Source of the DNA: Paenibacillus_G filicis
Lineage (GTDB): Bacteria; Bacillota; Bacilli; Paenibacillales; NBRC-103111
DNA length: 64,000 nucleotides
Assembly: GCF_038070315.1 (NCBI RefSeq)
Contig: NZ_JBBPCC010000014.1
Location: 62,001-126,000, forward strand
Reading direction: 5' to 3'
Positions 15,732 through 24,000 of this stretch are shown one piece after another (position 1 is the first letter of the stretch; each line of letters begins with the position of its first letter). Below the pieces are notes generated by a model, which searched no databases, was not told the origin of the DNA, and saw only the letters and a program-made list of their open reading frames with translations. The position numbers and the translations under genes were made by a program.

Positions 15732-16616
15732 ATGGTCCATGACCGTTCCTGGGGGAGCAGGCTGTTTGACGGCTTGAATATCGTCCTGCTTGGCTTGTTC
15801 GCCCTGATTACTATCGTTCCGTTCATCTATATCGTCGCCGGTTCGTTCGCTACCCAGAAGGAATTGCTGGAGAAAGGGTTTATCTTATTCCCGACGGAAT
15901 TTTCTCTGAGCGCCTATGAGTTTATCTTCTCCACCAGCACGCTGATGCGCAGTATGGGAGTGACGATTTTCATCACGATCGTCGGGACCCTGATCAATAT
16001 CGTATTCACGTGCCTGATGGCGTATCCGCTGGCCCGGAAGGATCTGGACTACCGTAAGCCGATTCAGATCATGGTTATCTTCACCATGCTGTTCAGCGGC
16101 GGGATGATTCCTACGTTTCTGGTGGTGAAGCAGCTTGGCTTTATCGACACGTATTGGTCCTTGCTGCTGCCGGGTGCGATCAGCGCCTTTAACCTGATCA
16201 TCATGCGCAGCTTCTTCCAGCAGCTTCCCGATGGGCTGGAAGAGTCGGCCAAGATCGACGGTGCGAGCGATCCCGGTATTCTGTGGAAAATTGTGATTCC
16301 GCTGTCGCTGCCTGCAATTGCGACGTTCTCCTTGTTTTACGCGGTAGGTCATTGGAATACATTCTTCAATGCCGTGCTGTACATCAACGATTCGACCATG
16401 TGGCCGATTCAGGTTCTGCTCCGGCAGATCGTTATCCTATCCGAGGGCGGAGGCTTGGGAGATTCCGCAGCGCTGGATGCGAGCTTCGTCCAGCCGCCAG
16501 AACAGACGGTGAAGATGGCGGTTATCGTCGTATCGACGCTGCCGATTCTGCTGGTGTATCCGTTCTTGCAGAAGCATTTTGCCAAAGGGGCTTTAATGGG
16601 ATCGGTGAAGGGATAA
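15732..16616 (+). CDS. Carbohydrate ABC transporter permease (YtcP family)
   Basis: A 294-residue second permease subunit of the YtcP/LplC/AraQ-like class. It starts with SRLFDGLNIVLLGLFALITI and PFIYIVAGSFATQKEL. The EAA loop is EESAKIDGASDPGILWKIVI and the C-terminus is PFLQKHFAKGALMGSVKG, all typical of the family. AAAGGAGATGA precedes ATG 15732. It lies 35 bp after the first permease and about 90 bp before the binding protein, forming one operon. Substrate not determinable. Confidence 0.93.
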   Translation: MVHDRSWGSRLFDGLNIVLLGLFALITIVPFIYIVAGSFATQKELLEKGFILFPTEFSLSAYEFIFSTSTLMRSMGVTIFITIVGTLINIVFTCLMAYPLARKDLDYRKPIQIMVIFTMLFSGGMIPTFLVVKQLGFIDTYWSLLLPGAISAFNLIIMRSFFQQLPDGLEESAKIDGASDPGILWKIVIPLSLPAIATFSLFYAVGHWNTFFNAVLYINDSTMWPIQVLLRQIVILSEGGGLGDSAALDASFVQPPEQTVKMAVIVVSTLPILLVYPFLQKHFAKGALMGSVKG

Positions 16617-16706
16617 ATTCCCTTCATCGTTGTCATCTTAATGATAGATAAGCAATCAAAGCCATTATTGATGTCATGTTCAATAGAAAAGGGAGGATTC
16701 ATTCTA

Positions 16707-18233
16707 ATGAAGAAAACAAATAAGCAAGTTTGGATGAAATCGGCTACGGCGATTAGTGCGATGGCTGTTATGGCCGGCGTGCTCGCAGGCTGCGGAGGAG
16801 GGAATTCGTCCAAATCTGCCGCAGGAACGGACGCAGGTAAGGGTGGAGCCCAAGGCCCGTATAAAATGTCCATTATGCTCCCAAGCTATAACCCGGAGCC
16901 GATGTCTACAGACGGCGAATTGTTTAAGCGCCTTCAAGAAAAAACGAACACCGATCTGAAGCTGACTTGGGTGCCATCCTCGACCTATGAGGACAAGCTT
17001 AGCTCGACCGTGGCTTCCGGAGAACTGCCAAGCGTCATTACGGTGCTCAATCAGAAGCTTCCTTATATCGTCAACTCGGCCCGTGCCGGTATGTTCTGGG
17101 AAGTCGGTCCTTATCTGAAGGATTATCCGAACCTGAGCAAGATGAACCCGCTTGCACTTGAAGCGGTATCTATCGACGGTAAAATTTACGGAATTTACCG
17201 TGAGCGTGATTTGGCGAAGGACGGCATTATGCTGCGTAAGGACTGGCTGGATAACCTGGGCCTCAAAGAGCCAAAAACGATCGATGAATTTTACAATGTA
17301 CTGAAGGCGTTTGCACAAAATGACCCGGATAAAAACGGCAAAGCCGATACGGTAGGTCTGGTCGAACAACAGGTCACTGCGGCATGGCGCAGCATGCTGG
17401 TCTGGCATGGCGGTCCGGTGGACTGGGAAGTCAAGGACGGCAAGATGAGTCCAGCGGCTCTGTCGCCTGCCTACCTCGAGACGATGAAGTTCTACAAGAA
17501 GCTGTATGCTGAGAAGCTGATCAACCAGGACTTCGCCGTTGTCAAGGACGGACGCCAGGTGATGAACAAAGGCAAGGCCGGCGCATGGATCGCTAATATG
17601 AATGACGGACAAGGCATTGAGGAAGCGATCAAGAAGGTAGAACCTACGGCGAGCCTGACGATGGTTAATGCCCTGGAAGGTCCGAAGGGACTGCGCAGCG
17701 TAGGCGGTACCGGCTCCTACGGGATGTTCATGATTCCGAAGACGACAGTCAAGACGGAAGCCGAGCTGAAGGCTGTGCTGAACTTCTTCGACAAGATTTC
17801 CGATGAGGACATGCAGAACATGCTGATTAACGGAATCGAAGGCCGTCAATATACGCTGGAGAACGGGCAGTATAAGAAAACAGCCGATCCTAAGATGCTC
17901 GTCGAGTTCGGCTCGGGCGACGCTTCCCAGTTGGCCGCTCTTCGCGACAAGCTGAAGTCCTATGGCGGTCCGTTGTTCCAATTGCGTGACAAGCTGTACA
18001 AGGCCAATGCTGAGATTGCCGTACCGAACCCAACCAATGCGTATATCTCCAACACCTATAGCGAACGGGGCAAGGAACTGGATAAAATTATCGACGATGC
18101 CCGCACGAAATTCATCATGGGTCAACTGGACGAAGCCGGCTGGAACAGTGCTGTAAACAAATGGCTGCAGGATGGCGGTTCCAAGATCATCGAGGAGTAC
18201 ACGGACTCTTATAACAAGAGCCAGAAAAAATAA
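16707..18233 (+). CDS. Extracellular sugar-binding lipoprotein (LplA family)
   Basis: A 508-residue solute-binding lipoprotein. The signal peptide begins MKKTNKQVWMKSATAIS and ends in the lipobox LAGC, followed by a Gly/Ser/Lys linker. The mature part is an SBP_bac_1/LplA-type protein: MSIMLPSYNPEPMSTDGELF at the start, then LRKDWLDNLGLKEPKTIDEF and DPDKNGKADTVGL, a Ca-binding-like DxDxNGxxD segment common in this family. I start at ATG 16707, after AAGGGAGGA, rather than at the upstream in-frame ATG 16641. It delivers oligosaccharides to the two permeases upstream. Confidence 0.92.
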   Translation: MKKTNKQVWMKSATAISAMAVMAGVLAGCGGGNSSKSAAGTDAGKGGAQGPYKMSIMLPSYNPEPMSTDGELFKRLQEKTNTDLKLTWVPSSTYEDKLSSTVASGELPSVITVLNQKLPYIVNSARAGMFWEVGPYLKDYPNLSKMNPLALEAVSIDGKIYGIYRERDLAKDGIMLRKDWLDNLGLKEPKTIDEFYNVLKAFAQNDPDKNGKADTVGLVEQQVTAAWRSMLVWHGGPVDWEVKDGKMSPAALSPAYLETMKFYKKLYAEKLINQDFAVVKDGRQVMNKGKAGAWIANMNDGQGIEEAIKKVEPTASLTMVNALEGPKGLRSVGGTGSYGMFMIPKTTVKTEAELKAVLNFFDKISDEDMQNMLINGIEGRQYTLENGQYKKTADPKMLVEFGSGDASQLAALRDKLKSYGGPLFQLRDKLYKANAEIAVPNPTNAYISNTYSERGKELDKIIDDARTKFIMGQLDEAGWNSAVNKWLQDGGSKIIEEYTDSYNKSQKK

Positions 18234-18302
18234 AGCAGCAGACAGGCCTCCGCTGTATTAAAATAAAGAAACATCAAGAACAGTTGCTGGGGGTAGTGGG
18301 GA

Positions 18303-20591
18303 ATGCGAACATCAAGTTATTTACTTAAACTGGTCATTCTAACTTTAATCGTGGGGACCTTCCCTGTGCTTACGTTAGGATGGTATTCCTACCACTACTC
18401 CTCGCAATCGGTATTGAAGCAGCTGGAAGAAGGCAATTCCCAGGTTCTGCGGCAAAGCCAGCTTCGCGTCGAGCAGACGCTTAAGATGATCGATTACTCG
18501 ACCTCGCAGGTATTAAGCCTGCCGGTCGTTATTCGATCTTTTCCCATGCGCTTGGGGCTTGGTGACACCGAGACGATCCGTGAGATCTATAATGTCCTGG
18601 GTTCGATCCAAACGTTCGAGCTGGGCATCAAGGATGTCTACTTGTTCAGCATGGAAAAGGACTGGCTGATCAGCAACTCCGGGCTGGACGAGTACAGTCC
18701 TCCCGGATTGAAGGATAAGATCCGCGAGTATGCGGATATGCCTCAGGGCTCGAGGTGGGTGAGCGGCAACGCGGCCAAGCTTCAGGGAGCCGAGGGTGTC
18801 GTTGAATTGCAGCATTCGGTGATGAGTCTCAAGAAATGGCCGATCAACTCCGCGCATCCGCGGGGGATGATCTGCGTCGTGCTGTCGCCTCAGCAGCTGA
18901 AGCAGCTGATCGACAGCGATCCGCGTACGGGCGAAATGTTCATTGTCGACGAGGATAACCGTATTATTGCGCATTCCGACGATGCCAAGCTGGGCTTGGA
19001 TGTATCCGGCGCTCCCTATATGCAGACCATGCGTGAGCATCACAGCGACATCGGGGTGTTGAATGCCAAAGAAGCCGGGGAGGACTTGTCGGTTTCCTAC
19101 CGGAAATCCGCCTATAACGGCTGGACCTATGTCTCCATCGTACCAACCAGCGCGATCACGGAGCAGGTGAGGTCGATCGCCTGGACATCCATTCTGGTCA
19201 GCGTTATTGTGCTGATCGCGACGGTGCTCGCCGCGTTGATCGGCTCAAGACGCATGTATTCCCCGGTACGCCGGATCTATCATGCGCTGCTTGACGATAA
19301 GGGAAGCGTGCAGAAGAAGGATGAGTTCAAGGCGATTACGGAACGGATTCAATCGCTGATCCAGGATCAGTCCCAGCTGCAGTTCGAACTCAAGGGACAG
19401 CAGAAGCAGCTCGTGGAGCTGCTGGTCCGCAAGCTCATGCTGGGAGAGGCCAAGGCTCGGGAAATCTCCGAGAGCCTGCTCTATTACGGGTATGACTATA
19501 CCCGGGGGTGGGCGGTGATGCGCGTGCTGCTCTTCCAGATCGACGGTCTGGAGGGCGAACGCTTCACGGAGAAGGACCGCGATCTGCTGCTGTTCGCGAT
19601 CGGCAATATTGTGTCGGAGCTTGCGCCGGATGAGCATCGGCTGCCTGCTGTCATTATGCAGGAATCGGTCGTCGTGCTGATCGGCACGAATTCGCAATCC
19701 GAGGAGGTATTCAAGGATGCGGTGTTTGAGATGGCGACGGAGATGCAGCAGGCGATCAAACGGTACTTGCAGCTGCCGACGAGCATTGGCATCAGCCGTT
19801 CGTTCGAGGATTGGTCGGAAGCTTCCCGCGGCTACGCGGAGGGGGAGAACGCGCTGAAGTATCGGGCAAGGCTCGGGGAAGAGGCGATTCTATTTATCGA
19901 GGATGTGCAGCCGGACAAGGGAAAAGAGATCCTTTACCCGAAGGAGCTTGGTGAAGAGCTGCTTCAAGCGATCAAGTCGCTCGAGCAGGAGAGGGCTTCG
20001 CAGGCGCTCTCGGTCTTGATGGAAGCCTTGTCGAGGCAGGACTACGACCATAACGATTACCAGATGGCGCTGGTCCGGCTGCTGACCGACCTGCTCCGGC
20101 TGCTTCAGGATTCGGGCATTTCTCTGCATGGGCTGGAGCTCGGAGAAAGCTCGCTATTCGAAGAGCTGCTGACGCTTCACACGAGCCGGGAGATCGCGGC
20201 CTGGTTCGAAGGGAAGATCGTGCAGCCAGGGATCCGCTTGCTGGAAGAGCGTCGTGAGACGCAATTCCGGACGATCTCGCAGGAAGTGAAGCGCCTAATC
20301 GAGGACGCCTTCGACACCGATCTGACCCTGGAGAAGATCGGTTCTCGGCTGAACTATCACCCGCAGTACATCAGCCGGGTATTCCGGCAGGAGACCGGCA
20401 TCAACTTCGCCGAGTATCTGGCACAGTACCGCCTGGAGATTGCCAAGCGCTGGCTGCGGGAAACGGCGCTGACCATTACCGAGATTGCCGAGAAGCTGAA
20501 GTATAACAATCCGGCGAACTTTATCCGGTATTTCCGCAAGATGGAAGGCATTACGCCGGGGCAGTACAGGGAGCAGAATCGGGAGATATGA
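18303..20591 (+). CDS. Membrane-bound AraC-family regulator of the sugar importer (YesS/YtdP-like)
   Basis: A 762-residue transcription regulator that is itself a membrane protein. A helix at about 8-30 and a second at about 290-312 flank a roughly 260-residue extracytoplasmic sensor of Cache type. A coiled linker and a middle domain follow, then a C-terminal AraC DNA-binding domain (about 660-758). That domain contains LEKIGSRLNYHPQYISRVF and the second helix-turn-helix EIAEKLKYNNPANFIRYFRK, ending GITPGQYRE. It starts at ATG 18303 after GGGGGTAGTGGGG. Proteins of this kind usually control the adjacent LplABC-type importer in response to an external signal, which fits its place at the end of the cluster. 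Confidence 0.9.
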   Translation: MRTSSYLLKLVILTLIVGTFPVLTLGWYSYHYSSQSVLKQLEEGNSQVLRQSQLRVEQTLKMIDYSTSQVLSLPVVIRSFPMRLGLGDTETIREIYNVLGSIQTFELGIKDVYLFSMEKDWLISNSGLDEYSPPGLKDKIREYADMPQGSRWVSGNAAKLQGAEGVVELQHSVMSLKKWPINSAHPRGMICVVLSPQQLKQLIDSDPRTGEMFIVDEDNRIIAHSDDAKLGLDVSGAPYMQTMREHHSDIGVLNAKEAGEDLSVSYRKSAYNGWTYVSIVPTSAITEQVRSIAWTSILVSVIVLIATVLAALIGSRRMYSPVRRIYHALLDDKGSVQKKDEFKAITERIQSLIQDQSQLQFELKGQQKQLVELLVRKLMLGEAKAREISESLLYYGYDYTRGWAVMRVLLFQIDGLEGERFTEKDRDLLLFAIGNIVSELAPDEHRLPAVIMQESVVVLIGTNSQSEEVFKDAVFEMATEMQQAIKRYLQLPTSIGISRSFEDWSEASRGYAEGENALKYRARLGEEAILFIEDVQPDKGKEILYPKELGEELLQAIKSLEQERASQALSVLMEALSRQDYDHNDYQMALVRLLTDLLRLLQDSGISLHGLELGESSLFEELLTLHTSREIAAWFEGKIVQPGIRLLEERRETQFRTISQEVKRLIEDAFDTDLTLEKIGSRLNYHPQYISRVFRQETGINFAEYLAQYRLEIAKRWLRETALTITEIAEKLKYNNPANFIRYFRKMEGITPGQYREQNREI

Positions 20592-20643
20592 TGCGGGCGG
20601 GTGGAGTTAAGGAAGGCCAATGGCCGGGATGGGAAAGGCATAT

Positions 20644-20685
20644 GAAGCAGGACTTGGGCCAAGGCGGCTCGGGTCCTGCTTCTTC
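20644..20685 (+). terminator. Terminator-like hairpin after the AraC-family gene
   Basis: A perfect 10-bp stem GAAGCAGGAC (20644-20653)/GTCCTGCTTC (20673-20682) with a 19-base loop. The tail is T-rich but interrupted. Confidence 0.65.
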
Positions 20686-21038
20686 TGCATGTCGTGGGGC
20701 GTATGGCAGGCACAGGCACAAGATATTTGTGGAGGGCTGCCTTGGCGCAGCAGTCTGGCAACGTGCGCCTAAGTATAGGTGTAAGAGGACTGGGAGCAAG
20801 CAGCGGGGGGAAGGAGAATTTTTTTACAGTTGGTCTAATTATCGAGAGCCCTTCACCCGATATTTATACCATTGGGCCTAGTTTTCCAGGACTTTTACAT
20901 GAATTTAAATGGATTAATTCGGTAAAGTGGGATATAATTCCTGTGTTTACTTCTTGTTCTTCTGTCGATAGAGCGAGCAATTGCTCGACAATGGCCGAAG
21001 AATGCTCATTGATAACTACATAGTAAGGAGGAAAAATA
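20686..21038 (+). promoter_or_regulatory. Upstream region of the giant SLH gene
   Basis: About 350 bp without a supported gene. A perfect TATAAT lies at 20933-20938, about 100 bp before the start codon. At 17 bp spacing the -35 hexamer reads TGGATT, a poor match. A GAGCAATTGCTC palindrome lies at about 20975-20986. AAGGAGG just before ATG 21039 is a strong ribosome site. Confidence 0.4.
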
Positions 21039-24000
21039 ATGAATTGGCAAGAAGGCCAACGCAAAATCAGCTCAATCCTGATCTTCACCATGCTGTTCAG
21101 CCTGCTGATGCCTATGCTGGCATTTGGAGCGGCTCCTGCATCCTTCAACGATTTAGGGGGCTCTTACGCAAGTAAGGAGATTCAAGCCTTGGCCGATCAG
21201 GGTGTGCTCAGCGGCTATGAGGACGGCTCGTTCCGCCCCGCTCAGGCGATCAGTCGTGCAGAGCTGGCTAAGCTGCTCTCGCTGTCCTTGGAGCTGAAGG
21301 AAGATGCTGAGCAAGCAGCATCGTTCTCTGACGTGGCAGCCGATGCCTGGTATCGCGGATATGTAGGAGCATTGGTCGCCTCGGGGATCACGCAAGGCAC
21401 CTCGGAGACAACCTTTTCCCCAGAGGCCAAGGTCACTCGGGAGGAGCTGGTCATCTTCTTCATCCGCGCGCTAGGTGTGGAGAAGGAAGCTCTGCAAGCA
21501 TCGCTGGGGGAAGGATTGTCCGACCTGAAGGACGTCTCGGGCTGGGCGCAGCCGCATGTCTCGCTGGCTTACCGCATTGGATTGGTCAATGGCATCGAGG
21601 GCCCGAACGGGGTACTGGTGTTCAAGCCTAAGGCGAATGCCGAAAGGCAGGCTTTGGCTCGATTGGCTTATGAATTCAAGACGGGCAAGGCTAAGTTCGT
21701 TGCCAAAGCCAAAGAGCTTGTTCGTTATAACGAACTGGCTGTTGTATCCGTAACTGTCGTCAGCCAGACCACGATTGAGGTCACCTTTAATCAAGAGGTA
21801 TCGGCGGCTGTAGCGGCGGATTTTGTATTCGATCAAGGTCTGAAGGTCACGAAAGCGGAGTTGAAGTCTGGCAGCAAAACCGTGGTCGTCTTGACGACAT
21901 CCTCCCAGACGTCCGGCACCGTGTACAAGCTTCTTTATAAAGGCAAGGATACCGGTAAAACGTTCAAGGGCGCTTCGGCTATCTTGGGCGGCGGAGGTGG
22001 AGGCGGCTCCAGCAGCAACCCAAGCCAACCGGTTACGGATACCGATAAGACGGACCTAGAGAAATTAAACAGCGGCGGTACTTATGACAACCTGACTGTG
22101 CGTTCCTCCGGAACGCTAGGTCCTGCGGACGGAAAAGGCACGACGACCGTGACTGGCATCCTGACGCTGGATCCTGGCGCAAGTGGCGAGATCACGCTGC
22201 AGAACGTCAATGCCGCTCAGATTCTCGTAGCCTCCGGCAGCTCGAATTCCATCAAGCTCAAGAACACTGTGATCCAAAGCTTGAAAGTAGCTGCAAGCAA
22301 CCAGCCGAGCCCGGTTCGTATCGAATCGTTGGCCGGTGCGAAAGTGGATCAAACGGATATTCAATCCAAAGTAATCATGGAATCGACCGCAGGAAGTCTC
22401 GGTATGATCAAGATCGGCTCCGGCGCAGCAGGCCAGGAGATTGAATTGAGAGGGACGCTGCAGGGCGGCATCACGGTGCAAGGCCAAGGCGCCCATATCA
22501 AGCTGGCTAAGCCTCCAGGGGGAGGTGAGACAACGGTCGCTTCCTTGAATCTGGCTGCCAATGCAACGGTATCAACGGATTCCGACACGACGTTGAAGGC
22601 GGTTAGCGTTACCTCGCCTACGGCCAAGATAACGTTGGAAGGAGAAGGAATGGTCGAGGCGGTCACCGTATCCAAAGAGGCCCAGGGCGCTACACTCCGT
22701 CTTGCCACCTCCAATATTGGAGCGATCAAGCTGGAAGCCAGCATCAAGCTTGAGGGAAACTCTAAAGAAATCAGCAAGATCAGGATGATTGCGGAGCCGG
22801 GCGTGGTTGTCGAGGCATCCCCTGAACTCGTGCGTGAATTGAAGGAGATGGCGGAAGTGGCCATCGCGAAGATCCCGGATTTCACGGAGTATTCACCGGC
22901 TATTGACACTGAGATTGAAAAGGCGGACATCACGGCTTCGAATGCCGTTCTTCTCGGCACGCCCGAAGCGGAAATTGCCGGATACGTGGATCGCCTTAAG
23001 CCTGCAATTCAGAGGATTGCAGAGCTGGCCGTCGAGCAGGCCGCAAGGGAGCTCGCTGGGAAGGTTGATGGGAAGCTTGCCATTGGCTTCGCCCAAGGAG
23101 ATTCTCCAGAGTCCGTGACACGCTCCATCTCGCTGCCAACCCTGGATGCCGAGAAAAAAGTCGGCATTGTCTGGTCTAGTTCCAATGCTGCCGTGGTCGC
23201 GACGGATGGTACGGTCGTGCGTCCGGCCGAAGGTGAGCCGAATGCCAGAGTAGAGCTTAGGGCCGTTTTGTCCAGAAATGGTTCAACGGCTAATGTCGAA
23301 CAGGTCGTTACCGTACTGGCTCAAAATCAAGAGAAGCTTGTCGCCAAAGCTACTCCCGGGGACGGCCAAGTCACATTAACCTGGAACTCCGTCGGGAACA
23401 ATGTTATGTATCAGGTATACGGATCTAAAGTTAGTGGTTCTTATGCTGCGCCTCTTGCAACTGTTTGGAACACAACCTATACCGTCTATAACTTGGAAAA
23501 CGACAAAATCTATTACTTCACGGTGACAGCGGTCCAAGGCGGAAAAGTCACTAGTTCTCAGGAAGTCAGCGTGACACCAGGTTTGTCCCAAACGGCCGTG
23601 CCTACCGTGACAGGAGTTGTGTACAGCTATGGCTGGAGGCTGGAGGGTCAAACGGAGCCTTATGCGATACTTCAGTTAACGAAGGAAGACAAGGCATACA
23701 TTGATAGGCATCCTGTAGGTTCAGATGGCAAATACCGGCTGTATAAGGATTACTTCTCCCATGGGAGCTTTGCCGTAGGCGAGCGGATATTATTAACGGC
23801 TCAAGCGGATAACAAGCGAGAAAGTGACCCTGTGGTTCTGGAAGTGAAGCCGACAATCGGTACGACGGCCAAGCCTACGGTGATCGGAGACGTGTACGAC
23901 AAAGGAGATTTCTACGGATATGCGGAGCCTGGGGCGACGGTGATCGTCACGACAGGGACAGACAATCCACATGATACGAAGGCTTCCCACAAGGACGGAT

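Noticed and set aside
16704..18125. Minus-strand open frame (473 codons) opposite the sugar-binding lipoprotein
   Set aside because: It is a shadow of a well-recognised plus-strand gene and has no own signals.
20588..21023. Overlapping short frames between the AraC-type regulator and the giant SLH gene
   Set aside because: They cover the terminator hairpin and promoter region and have no plausible ribosome sites or recognisable products.
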